From Thiodiazotropha sp040506195 (GTDB lineage Bacteria > Pseudomonadota > Gammaproteobacteria > Chromatiales > Chromatiaceae): a stretch of 64,000 nucleotides of DNA. The notes under the pieces were generated by a model. That model did no database searches, was not told the origin of the DNA, and saw only the letters and a list, made by a program, of their open reading frames with translations. The stretch covers positions 1-64,000 of the forward strand of contig JBEVXH010000014.1 in NCBI GenBank assembly GCA_040506195.1, read 5' to 3'. Of the stretch, positions 26,212 to 36,399 are shown piece by piece (position 1 is the first letter of the stretch; every line of letters begins with the position of its first letter). Both the position numbers and the translations under genes were made by a program.

Positions 26212-29200
26212 GTGTGGTCTACGTATAACTCATCCGCCAGAGTAATTGAGGCAAAGTCGGGGATCTGCTGCTTGGTGCTGCCTCTAGTGCTCCTGTTGTT
26301 CAATACGGGCGCCGGCGCGGTGGGAATAAATACCGGCGAACAACTGGAGCCGGTGGTTTTACAGCTGAAATGGAAGCACCAGTTCCAATTTGCCGGTTAC
26401 TATGCAGCCCTCGAAAAGGGTTTCTACAGACAGGCGGGACTCGATGTTCAGATTCGCTAGCACATCAGTCACCGTTCACCCATCGAGGTCATGCTGGAGG
26501 GTGACGCCCAGTTTGTCGTGTCCGGTGCGGATGCATTGATCAAGCGTGCCCGGGGATACCCAATCGTCGCTTTGGCGGCGATCTACCAACATAGCCCCTA
26601 TGCCCTCTTGGTCAGGGCCGACTCCGGAATACATGGCATCTCCGAACTTGCAGGCAAACGCATCATGCTGGGCGAGGGAGAGCAGGATGCCGCCTTGCAT
26701 GCGATGCTGCAGCAGGGCGGCCTGGAGACAACCGAGTATTATCGACTCGACACCAACTTCGACGCCAAGTCGTTGTTGCGAGGTGAGACGGACGCCTTCA
26801 GCGCCTACGTGACAGACCAGGGCTTTCTGTTGAGACAGACAGGTGTCGAGCCACACTACATCATGCCGAAGGACTACGGCATCGATTTTTACGGTGATGT
26901 TCTGGTGACCACGGAGTCGGAGTTGGAAGCCCGGCCTGATCATGTGGAGGCGTTCCGGCTCGCCACGCTGAAGGGGTGGTCATATGCCCTGAACCATGTT
27001 GAAGAGATGGTTGAACTGATACTGCGGAAGTACAACACCCAGGATATGACCCGAGACCATCTGCTTTATGAGGCAAGGATGTCACAAGAGCTGATTCAAC
27101 CATTGTTTGTAGAAATCGGCTATATGAATCCGGAGCGATGGGAGCACATCAAGTCGATCTTTGTGGGACTGGGATTTATTGGACCCAATAGCCGGATCGA
27201 CGGCATGCTGTACGAGGATTATCGACGCCTGCCCGGTTGGCTGGTGTGGCTGAACAGAAACTTCTTGCCGCTTATGTTCAGTGTGATCGGTGTCATGGTG
27301 TTGTCCCTGTTGGCGGTGATAGCGCATATGCGGCGATTGGTTCGGATCAGAACCAGTGCGCTGATCGAGAGTTCTCGCCACTACCGAACGGTTTTTGATG
27401 CCGCGCCGGAGGGAATGTGGCTGATCGACCCCGCGCGCAAAACCGTGGATGTCAACAAGCGTCTGGTGTCCCTGTTGGGTTATAGCAAGAATGAGATGTT
27501 GGGTAAGACGCCACTTGAGTTCGTCGATGCGATGAATAGAGAAGTCTTTATCGAGCAGACATCCAAGATCGGTACGACCGAACGCCGCAGTTACGATATA
27601 GAGCTGCGGCATAAGGACGGGCATAACATCCCGACCCATTTCAGTGCAGTGACCTTATGGGGCAAGGACGGCAGTGTGAAGGCCGCGATCGCCTTCGTGG
27701 AAGATATATCCGAGCGAAAATGCATAGAGGCGGAATTGCGTAGCAGTGAACAGAACCTTCGTCGCCTCATCGATGCGGAACCGGCCTGTGTCAGTACCCT
27801 CGATGAGCGTGCCGAATTGCTCAGTATCAATCCGGCAGGGTTGGAGATGCTTGAGGCCGAGGGTTTGTCACAGCTTTCCGAGGTGACGCTCGATAAGGTG
27901 GTGGACGCGCCCTATCGTGAGGCGTTCAAAAGGTTGAACAGTCGGGTATTCAGCGGTCAAAAGGGTGTCCTGACATTCAGTATTACCGGGCTCAAGGGCC
28001 GCAAGGCGTGGCTGGAAACCCATTCTGTCCCGATAACGGATGCGCATGGAAAGGTGGTCGAGCATCTGGGGTTGACGCATGACGTGACCGATCGCCTGCA
28101 GATGGAACAACAGATCATGGAGGAACGGGAATTCCTGCAGAGGGTCATCGATAATATTGGTGATTCGGTCATGGTGATCGACCGGGAGTTGCAGATTCAG
28201 TTGATGAATCGGAGTGTGAAATCGCATCTCAAGGAGTTTCAGGCCGATCCCGTCAAGATGACCCACTATTTCGACCTGCCCTTTGTATCGGTGCCATCGG
28301 AGGGTAACCTGATACAGGATTGTCCCGTCCACCGGGTGTTGCAGACGGGCATGCAGGCTACAGCGATCTTGACACGGCCCCAATCGAAGGACCCGGCATC
28401 CGTCAGCAAGGTCGAAGTGGTCGCGTCACCCCTATTAAATCCCGACGGCAGTCTGCGTGCGGTCATTGAAGTGGCCAGGGATATCACCGAACACCTTGAT
28501 CTGCTTGAAGAGGTCAAACAGCAAAAGGACGATCTGCAACATATCGCTCATCACGATCCCCTCACCAACCTGCCCAATCGGTCATTATTTTTGCTGCGGC
28601 TCAAACAGGCGATCAGTAAAGCGAAGCGTACGGGGCTGCAGATGGCCGTACTGTTTGTCGATCTGGACAGATTCAAGGAGATCAACGACAGTCTTGGGCA
28701 TGCCTTTGGCGACAGGGTATTGAAACTAGTGTCCGAGCGTTTCAAACAGGGTGTGCGTGAAGACGATACCATCGCCCGTCTCGGCGGGGACGAGTTTACT
28801 TTTATCCTCGAGGGATTGAACAGGCCGCAACACGCGGCAAATATGGCACAACAGATCATTCGTTCACTCGAATTGCCGATCGAGGTGGATCATCATCAGC
28901 TGTTTCTCACCACGAGTATCGGCATCAGCGTCTATCCGCAGGATGGCAAGAGCGCCGAAACCATGCTGAGAAATGCGGATGCCGCCATGTACAAGGCCAA
29001 GGACGAGGGCAAGAATACCTTCCAGTACTATACCGAGGATATGACGGAACAGGCCTTCGAGCGGATCTTTCTCGAGGCCAGTCTGCGTCGTGCCCTGGTT
29101 CAGAACGAATTGGCCGTCTGCTATCAACCCCAGGTCGATACCCGGAACGGGATGATTATCGGTGTCGAGGTGCTGGTGCGTTGGCTGCATCCGGAAATGG

Positions 29201-29856
29201 GCGCTGTTCTACCCTCCCGCTTTATCTCTTTGGCCGAGGATACGGGCCTGATCATTCCTCTGGGTGAGCAGGTGATGCAAATCGCCTGCAAGCAGATGGC
29301 GGAGTGGGACCGGCAGGGGGTTCGCCCGGGGAGAATAGCGATCAATCTGTCGGGAAAACAGGTGAGCAGCAGGGAGCTGCTGACATCGCTGCAATCCATA
29401 CTTGCCGAGACAGGTTGTCGGCCCGAGTGGCTGGAGTTTGAGGTGACTGAGGGATTTCTGATGAAGGACCCGGAGATGGCGGTCTCAATCCTGCAACAGG
29501 TCAGGGATTTGGGGATCGAACTCGCAATTGATGATTTCGGCACCGGCTACTCGTCATTGACCTACCTGAAGCGTTTTCCTCTGACGCGGTTGAAAATAGA
29601 TCAGTCATTTATCAGGGATGTACCGCATAATCACGAGGATGTTGCCATCACCCGCGCAATCATTGCCCTGGGCAACAGCCTCAATCTTCAGGTTCTGGCA
29701 GAGGGGGTCGAGAGCGAAGAACAGAATAGTTTTCTCATTGGCGAGGGATGCAGCGAGGCGCAAGGCTACTACTTTTACCGCCCTCTGACTGTGGATAAGA
29801 TGACCTACCTGCTAATGACATCCAGGCAATTACCGGCTGAGCAGGTTGGGCAATGA
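26212..29856 (+). pseudogene. THI5/NMT1-PAS-GGDEF-EAL sensor protein interrupted by an in-frame TAG
   Basis: Read as 1214 codons before the final stop, this is a membrane c-di-GMP enzyme with a periplasmic THI5/NMT1-type ligand domain. A GTG start, signal peptide and the typical QLKWKHQFQFAGYYAALEKG lead to TAG at codon 83 (26458-26460). The same frame then continues with the rest of the binding domain. Downstream, numbered from the ATG at 26491, are a membrane helix (about 255-280), three PAS domains (about 290-660), GGDEF intact in RLGGDEFTF, and an EAL domain with EVL in place of EAL but DDFGTGYSSL intact. Internal initiation at 26491 would give 1121 aa without a signal peptide. The break could be a pseudogene mutation, readthrough or an assembly error. 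Confidence 0.85.
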
Positions 29857-30186
29857 ACCTGAACGCGCAGATGATCGCTTGCCCCTCCATGCCAGCCTGC
29901 TGCAAGCATCTCGAATCTTGAGCCGCGGGTGATTCTCCATACCCCGTTTCCGTGGTTGCAGCTATCGGCATGGTTGGCGACCTTTAGCGGAAAACAGTCA
30001 CAAATGTTTTGATTCTATCGTAACTTTCTGAATGCGATTGGTTTCTAACGAGAGTCTTGGCAGTATTCGCAAGCGGGTCGTGTATTGTATAAAAGGGATG
30101 ATTGCGATCCGGGATAATCTATATACACAGGCTTTTACACCAATGGCTTCGATCGGGCGATCCACAGGACATGTGTCAGCGGTTAT
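29857..30186. other. 330-bp intergenic region before tamA
   Basis: No gene seen. TTGGCA at 30057-30062 followed by AT-rich TGTATTGTATAAAA at 30081-30094 is a weak sigma-70-like candidate promoter for tamA-tamB. Confidence 0.35.
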
Positions 30187-31911
30187 ATGCGGCAGTTAAT
30201 TATCATTTTAGTCTGGGCGTTGTGCCCAATACCTCTCTACGCCCTTGACGTGGTTATCAAAGTCGATGGACTGGAGACAAAACTGAAGGAGAATGTGCTC
30301 GCCTATCTCTCCGTGGAACGGGAGCGACAGCGTGAATCCCTGAACGCAGCGCGATTGCGCCTGTTGCATGACAAGGCCGAGGCGGAGATACAGGCTGCAT
30401 TACGCCCTTTCGGCTACTTTAAACCGACTGTCGCTGCATCCATGGCTGGCGACGAACAGGGATTCAGGTTGTCATATCATGTAGAGCCGGGGCCGCCGGT
30501 CAAATTGAGCGATGTGAATTTTCAATTAATCGGCGATGGCGCCGATGATCCTCAATTGACGAAGACCTTTCCCATGTCGATTGGCGAGGTGTTGGATCAA
30601 ACACGCTATGAGCAGTCCAAGCAGCGGATGTTGGCCGAGATCATCGAGAGCGGTTACCTGGATGCGCGCTATATACAACATCAGGTGCGAGTGGATCTGC
30701 AGCATTATTCGGCATCGATCCAACTCCACCTGGATAGTGGGAAGCGGTTGCGATTTGGGGATGTGCGGATGCACCAGGATATCTTTAATCCCGATTACCT
30801 CGCCCGCTTTGTCCCATTCAATGCAGGGGATCCCTTCAGTCAGGAGGCACTGCTGAAGCTGCAGAGCGACCTGATCGATACCGAGTATTTCAAGCAGGTT
30901 GAGGTGGTTACCCGGCGCGATCAGCGAGAAGGCGACAGGGTTCCGATCGATATTAATCTGAAACCCAACAAGCGTAACCGTTACCGTATCGGTTTGGGTT
31001 ATTCCACCGATATGGGGCCGCGGCTGACCCTGGACTGGAAGAATCGCCGGCGAGGACGCAACGGCCATCGGATGCGGAGTGAACTGCAGATCTCGAAACC
31101 GCTCAGTACACTCAGTACAGAATATATCGTGCCGTTGCAGCGTCCGACAGTGGATTATGTCAGCTTCGGCGCCTCTCTGGAGCATTTCGATTCGGACACC
31201 AATAATGGCAACCGGGTGCTGCTCAGCGCCGTTCATTCGGTGAGCCTGAGCCGGGGCTGGCGTCGCAGTCTGGGATTGGAGTACAGCTACGAGAATTTCG
31301 AGGTGGGCGAGCAGGAAGACAGCTCGCGTCTGCTGGTGCCCAGTATCACCTGGCTGCGAATAAAGAGCGACGGCAAGGCTTATATCCAACGCGGCAATAG
31401 GTTGGAGTTTCGTCTTGAAGGGGCGTCGGAATCCTTGCTTTCAACCACCGATTTTTTTCAGCTCTATAGCGCGGTGAAGTTTATCCGTGGTTTTGGTGAG
31501 GGTGACTGGCGGGTGCTGAATCGGTTGGAGCTGGGGGCGACCTGGGCCGATGAACTGACGGAGCTGCCGCCCAGTAAGCGCTTCTTCGCCGGAGGCGATA
31601 ATACGGTACGCGGTTTCGGTTATCAGTACCTGGGACCGAGGGATCAGAACGATGAGGTCATCGGCGGGCGCTACTTTGCCGTCGGCAGTGTCGAGCTGGA
31701 GCGTCGCATCAGCGGCAAGTGGAGCGGGGCGCTGTTTTTGGATGCCGGAAACGCCTTTGATCCCGATTATGATTCGGAAACGGCGATTGGGTTCGGATTC
31801 GGTGCCCGCTGGCGCTCACCGGTCGGCCCGGTCAGGATCGACATCGCCCATGGCAGGGTCGATGATGATCGGCAATGGCGCCTGCATATCGTCGTGGGGC
31901 CGGAGCTATGA
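30187..31911 (+). CDS. tamA: TamA outer-membrane assembly protein (Omp85 family)
   Basis: A 574-aa outer-membrane protein with a signal peptide (MRQLIIILVWALCPIPLYA), three POTRA domains over about residues 22-260, and a C-terminal 16-strand Omp85 barrel. The barrel lid motif is visible as RFFAGGDNTVRGFGYQYLGP. TamA works with TamB in the inner membrane and periplasm to insert outer-membrane proteins and, by recent models, in lipid transport. Its stop overlaps the tamB start (ATGA), the usual pairing. Confidence 0.94.
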   Translation: MRQLIIILVWALCPIPLYALDVVIKVDGLETKLKENVLAYLSVERERQRESLNAARLRLLHDKAEAEIQAALRPFGYFKPTVAASMAGDEQGFRLSYHVEPGPPVKLSDVNFQLIGDGADDPQLTKTFPMSIGEVLDQTRYEQSKQRMLAEIIESGYLDARYIQHQVRVDLQHYSASIQLHLDSGKRLRFGDVRMHQDIFNPDYLARFVPFNAGDPFSQEALLKLQSDLIDTEYFKQVEVVTRRDQREGDRVPIDINLKPNKRNRYRIGLGYSTDMGPRLTLDWKNRRRGRNGHRMRSELQISKPLSTLSTEYIVPLQRPTVDYVSFGASLEHFDSDTNNGNRVLLSAVHSVSLSRGWRRSLGLEYSYENFEVGEQEDSSRLLVPSITWLRIKSDGKAYIQRGNRLEFRLEGASESLLSTTDFFQLYSAVKFIRGFGEGDWRVLNRLELGATWADELTELPPSKRFFAGGDNTVRGFGYQYLGPRDQNDEVIGGRYFAVGSVELERRISGKWSGALFLDAGNAFDPDYDSETAIGFGFGARWRSPVGPVRIDIAHGRVDDDRQWRLHIVVGPEL

Positions 31912-34900
31912 CCAGTCAGACGATCAAAAGGATTGCCACCTATGTCTCTCTCTCCACCCTGCTGATCCTGTTGCTGTTATCGGCGATTGTCTATTATTTC
32001 GTATTCACCCATGACGGTAGCAGGCGTAGTTTCTATCTGGCCCAGCGGCTGGTGCCGGGCGAACTCAAGGTTGATATCTTACAAGGCAGTCTGGCTGGGC
32101 CCCTGGAGTTGACCGGCTTGAGCTATCAACAGGCGGATGGTTTGGCGTTTCGGTGTGAACGGCTCTACCTGGATTGGCGCCCCTCTCAGCTGTTGGGTTT
32201 GCGGCTGGATGTTTCCGAGTTGTCATTGATGGAAACCCGTCTGCGGTTTCCCGCAAGTGAAACGTCCGACGATAATAACGGTGACGAAACCTTTCAGGGT
32301 GTGAAGTTGCCCCTTGCCGTAACACTCTCCCGTTTCTCGTCCGAAGGATTCGAAATTGTTCAGGGAGAGCGTAGCGATCCCGTCCGGATCGATAAACTCA
32401 ACCTCTCAGCAGCCACAGAAGGGGATCGCCTGGCAATCGCTCAATTCGATGCCGAGGCATTTTCATCCCGGCTTTCGCTGCGGGGATCCCTGGGATTGGA
32501 TGCACAGTTGCCGATGACCATCGATCTCTCATGGGCGCATACCCTGGAAGAGGGTCCCGGGCTGGCTGGTGAAGGGCGGGTGAGCGGGGATCTGCAGCGG
32601 ATCGAGATCACACAGCGGCTGGCGCCACCCATTGAAGGAGAGTTGCAGGCAATGCTGTCGGATCTACAGGGTAGGCCCGAGTGGAGCGCCGCGTTGAATT
32701 TGAAACAGGGTGAACTGGGTGGGTTTATCCGGGGCTTTCCGGCATCCTTAAAGGGGCAGTTGAGTGCCCAGGGGAGTTTCGAAGCGATCGATCTCGATGC
32801 CGATCTGGAGCTTGTAGAATCCCGGATCGGAGAGATCGTTACTGAATTCCATGCGGATTACAGTCAGGGCGCCATCCGTATCGGGGATCTGCGCATCGGC
32901 AATGCGCAAGGTTTAGATCTCACGGCAAAGGGGGAATACCATCCGCAGGGTGGCGAACTCTCTGCAGATCTGCAGTGGCGTGGATTGCGCTGGCCCTTGA
33001 TTGGGGAGAAGGTGGATATCGGCAGCGATAGCGGCACACTGCAACTACAGGGTGGGCTCGACGCCTATGTGTATCAATTGGCGATGCAGGCATCCAGACC
33101 GGAGGTGGGAACGCTGCAGTTCGATGCAGTCGGGAGCGGAACGCTGGAACAGGTTGATCTCGACAACCTGTCGGTTGAATTGCAGCAAGGTAAGATCCGG
33201 GGTAACGGCAGGCTGACCTGGAGTCCCACGCTTTCCTGGCAGTTGGGTCTGACAGGAGAGGGTGTCGACCCCTCGCTGGTCCATCCCATGTTTCCCGGCG
33301 ATCTGGCATTCGATCTCGATACCCAAGGCGCGATGGCGGAGGGCGGACCCGATGCGGAATTTAATCTCAACAGCCTCTCGGGGTTACTGCGGGATTATCC
33401 CTTGAATGGGAAAGGGCGCCTGACACTCAAGCAGGATGCCCTGACCGTAGATGCGCTGGAGTTGATCTCCGGCAGCAACCGGATAGCTGTCGACGGTAGC
33501 CTGGCAGGCCGGCTCGCCCTGAATTGGTCGGTGGACGCCCCGGAGTTAGCCTCTCTTTGGCCCGGGCTGTCAGGTGCGCTGCAGGCGAAGGGTGATCTGG
33601 GCGGTACCCTGCAGGCACCCAGTTTGAAGGCTGACGTCGAGGCCGGTGAGCTTAGCCTGGAGGCATACCGGATCGGGCAACTGAACGGTGAAGTGGCGCT
33701 TGAGATGGCGGGTGAACAGCGTGTGGCCTTGTCGCTGCATTCGCAAGAATTGAGTGCCTTCGGCAAACGGTGGGAATCACTCGATATCGCTCTGCAAGGA
33801 CATGTTCCGCAGCATCGTCTGCAGATCGAGCTGGCAGGTGAGCAGGTGCCTCAGCTGTCGCTTGAGGGAGTGTCAGGATTGCATGAGGGGCAGAGGTTGC
33901 AGGGTAGCCTGCAAAGGCTCCGACTGTCATCTCCTGAAGTGGGTGAGTGGGAACTGGAATCGGCCTTGGCCTATCGACTGGAGGCCTCCGAGCAGGATGT
34001 GGAACCCTTCTGTCTGGCGTCAGGCGAAGCGAGGCTTTGTGCCAGCTTCAATCAACGAGCCGGCGGCTGGAAGACAAAGCTGCAGGCAAAACAGCTACCT
34101 TTGAGGTTGCTGCAACCCGTTCTGCCGGTTGAGACTCGGATAGTGGGAAAGGCTGCCCTGCAGGCAGAACTCGGCACCGAAGCCGGTGGGCGTATGACCG
34201 GAGCGGCCGACCTGCAAATTCCCGAGGGCAAGTTTGATTTCGCCCTCGGCACCACCCGGGAGGAGGTGGTTTTTTCCGATAGTGCGGCAAAGGCGGTCAT
34301 TGACCGGAAGGGACTTGACGCCGACATCAATCTGCCGCTGCAGCAGTTGGGTGGATTTACCATGAGCTTGCAGTTGCCGGGGATAGATCTGACCGACCTG
34401 AAACCGGATCAACAATCCCTGCAAGGCAGGATCAAGGGTGGCGTCCAGAATCTGGCCATGCTCACTGCCTTCTCACCCCAGTTGCAAAACAGTCGAGGTG
34501 AGTTATCGGTCGATATGACATTGGGTGGCAGTTTGAGCGAACCTCGGATAGACGGCGATGCAAAGCTGACACAGGGAGCTATCGATATTCCGGTGTTGGG
34601 CATTGAGTTGCGTGATATGGAGATGAGTATGCGGACCCCCGACCTGGAGACAATCTCACTGGCGGGCAGCGTACGTTCGGGCGAGGGTAGGTTATCGCTT
34701 AAAGGCACCACTCGAATGGATGCCGACAACGGTTTTCCCTCGCAATACAGGATTGAAGGGAAGGATTGGTTGTTGGTGAATATCCCCGAGGCTGAAGTCA
34801 GGCTATCACCCAATCTAAGCTTTGAGCACAGCGCTCAAAAAAGTGTGCTTGAAGGTAAGGTTCACCTGCCCTACGCCAGGATCAGACCGCGTGCACTGCC

Positions 34901-35669
34901 GGAGACGGCGGTCTCCGAAAGTTCCGATCTGGTGGTTGTCGGTGATGACGAGGCGCAACAGACGCAACCGGATACCCCGTTGCACGCAAAGGTGCGCCTG
35001 AGTCTCGGTAAGCGGGTCAGTTTCGATGGGCTCGGGCTTCGGGGCAAGCTTACCGGCGGTCTGATGATCATCGATGAGCCGGGACGACCGGTGATCGGCC
35101 GCGGGCGCCTGGGTATTTCCGATGGTGTCTACCAAGCCTACGGACAGGATTTGAAGATCGAGCGGGGATACGCCCTGTTTGCCGATTCCCCCGTGGATAA
35201 TCCCGGTCTCGACGTGCGTGCCGCCAGGGAGGTCGATGAGATCACAGCGGGGATGCGTATTACCGGAACCCTGAAAAAGCCCAACCTCAAGCTCTATTCA
35301 ACCCCCTCCATGTCGGAAACCGACATCCTTTCCTATATCGTCACCGGCCGTCCGGCCGGCGAGTCATCGGGTAAGACCGCAGGTATGCTTGCGGTGATAC
35401 AGGCAAGCGGCGCCAGTAATATCGCTTCGGAATTGGGACGGCAATTGGGCCTGGAAGAGTTGCGCGTGGAGACGGGTAGCTCTCTGGAGGAGGCCGCCCT
35501 GGTGGCAGGCACCTATCTGTCGCCTCGGCTCTATGTGCAGTATGTCAACGAATTGGCGACTGGCGAGACAAAGGTTCGAATGCGTTACGATTTGACGGAC
35601 CGCTGGCAGCTGGAAGCGGAAACAGGACGCACCCAGTCGGGTGACTTTTTCTATACCTTCGATCGTTGA
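31908..35669 (+). CDS. tamB: TamB inner-membrane/periplasmic translocation protein
   Basis: A 1253-aa TamB with one N-terminal membrane helix (VSLSTLLILLLLSAIVYYFV), a very long repetitive beta-rich periplasmic body, and the conserved C-terminal DUF490/TamB domain (about residues 900-1253: DNPGLDVRAAREV, SETDILSYIVTGRP, VQYVNELATG). It bridges the two membranes and contacts TamA. I use the ATG overlapping the tamA stop; an in-frame start 11 codons earlier is less likely. Confidence 0.94.
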   Translation: MTSQTIKRIATYVSLSTLLILLLLSAIVYYFVFTHDGSRRSFYLAQRLVPGELKVDILQGSLAGPLELTGLSYQQADGLAFRCERLYLDWRPSQLLGLRLDVSELSLMETRLRFPASETSDDNNGDETFQGVKLPLAVTLSRFSSEGFEIVQGERSDPVRIDKLNLSAATEGDRLAIAQFDAEAFSSRLSLRGSLGLDAQLPMTIDLSWAHTLEEGPGLAGEGRVSGDLQRIEITQRLAPPIEGELQAMLSDLQGRPEWSAALNLKQGELGGFIRGFPASLKGQLSAQGSFEAIDLDADLELVESRIGEIVTEFHADYSQGAIRIGDLRIGNAQGLDLTAKGEYHPQGGELSADLQWRGLRWPLIGEKVDIGSDSGTLQLQGGLDAYVYQLAMQASRPEVGTLQFDAVGSGTLEQVDLDNLSVELQQGKIRGNGRLTWSPTLSWQLGLTGEGVDPSLVHPMFPGDLAFDLDTQGAMAEGGPDAEFNLNSLSGLLRDYPLNGKGRLTLKQDALTVDALELISGSNRIAVDGSLAGRLALNWSVDAPELASLWPGLSGALQAKGDLGGTLQAPSLKADVEAGELSLEAYRIGQLNGEVALEMAGEQRVALSLHSQELSAFGKRWESLDIALQGHVPQHRLQIELAGEQVPQLSLEGVSGLHEGQRLQGSLQRLRLSSPEVGEWELESALAYRLEASEQDVEPFCLASGEARLCASFNQRAGGWKTKLQAKQLPLRLLQPVLPVETRIVGKAALQAELGTEAGGRMTGAADLQIPEGKFDFALGTTREEVVFSDSAAKAVIDRKGLDADINLPLQQLGGFTMSLQLPGIDLTDLKPDQQSLQGRIKGGVQNLAMLTAFSPQLQNSRGELSVDMTLGGSLSEPRIDGDAKLTQGAIDIPVLGIELRDMEMSMRTPDLETISLAGSVRSGEGRLSLKGTTRMDADNGFPSQYRIEGKDWLLVNIPEAEVRLSPNLSFEHSAQKSVLEGKVHLPYARIRPRALPETAVSESSDLVVVGDDEAQQTQPDTPLHAKVRLSLGKRVSFDGLGLRGKLTGGLMIIDEPGRPVIGRGRLGISDGVYQAYGQDLKIERGYALFADSPVDNPGLDVRAAREVDEITAGMRITGTLKKPNLKLYSTPSMSETDILSYIVTGRPAGESSGKTAGMLAVIQASGASNIASELGRQLGLEELRVETGSSLEEAALVAGTYLSPRLYVQYVNELATGETKVRMRYDLTDRWQLEAETGRTQSGDFFYTFDR

Positions 35670-35700
35670 GGTCGGTTTTAGCCGGACTCCAGCCACAACA

Positions 35701-35729
35701 GGGCCGACCGGATGAGTGTCAACAGGCCC
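35701..35729 (-). repeat. 29-bp dispersed GGGCC/GGCCC repeat, copy 3
   Basis: On the minus strand it starts GGGCCTGTTGACACTCATCC and ends GGCCC, 25 of 29 or better to the consensus. It abuts the TAG stop of the small minus-strand frame at 35729-35929. Confidence 0.75.
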
Positions 35730-35929
35730 TAGTTGCTGCTGCGGACCGCGTCAAAATCATCCGCGATCAGCAGATTGGTCAAGGAGAAGGCCTTGGCCTT
35801 GGAGGCCTTTCTGTTCTGTCTCTTCTCAATCTGGATCGGGCATTCATGGGGCTGCCAATCGCAGGCGATCCCGTCGATGATTTGATGGGGACACTCTCTG
35901 CAGGTGCGAGTCTTGTATAAGCCAGTCAT
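35729..35929 (-). CDS. Small cysteine-rich protein of unknown function
   Basis: A 66-aa frame starting MTGLYKTRTCRECPHQ. Four cysteines are grouped as CRECP, ACDW and ECP within about 24 residues, which looks like a small metal-binding knuckle, followed by a basic stretch (EKRQNRKASKAKAF). No family is recognised and the SD is weak. Ordered amino-acid composition and the ATG start make it plausible but not proven. Confidence 0.45.
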   Translation of the reverse strand: MTGLYKTRTCRECPHQIIDGIACDWQPHECPIQIEKRQNRKASKAKAFSLTNLLIADDFDAVRSSN

Positions 35930-36399
35930 GGTGGTAAGCTCAATGGGTCATTTGTTCATAAAGAAATTAGCAAAATATCAATATATTACAAGTTAATCTT
36001 GAAGATAATTAGTCAAAATATGTGATAAATTAACTATTTTACTTCCGAAGGTAGATTTTCATGCTGCATACACACGCCTCGAACGGTATGAGGGTGGGCA
36101 TCCGGGAATGAGCAGTAAACCTTTCAACTCAAATATTTAGTCGGCAATTATCTATGAATATTTACGCTTACTGACAGCCGTTATTAGATTTTTCTTTATC
36201 TTTTTTCTGTAAAAATGGAAAAAATAATCACTAATTTCTCAAATTGAGATTCAACTCTCATTTCACTTGCCGAAAACCCTATGGAAGTGTTTAGGTATAG
36301 CTCCAATGAGCGCTGGGTATCCGCCGCCATCAGGGGTATGCAAGGCTGATTGGGTGTGACTAAACTCCGGAGAAGCAGCAATAGAATCTACCTGCCATT
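35930..36399. other. 470-bp AT-rich intergenic region before the exeA-type gene
   Basis: No gene recognised. 35950-36260 is much more AT-rich than the surrounding DNA, with runs such as TTTTTTCTG and GGAAAAAATAA. It could be a divergent promoter region for the small minus-strand gene and the exeA operon, or a remnant of acquired DNA. No riboswitch or RNA gene could be assigned. Confidence 0.35.
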
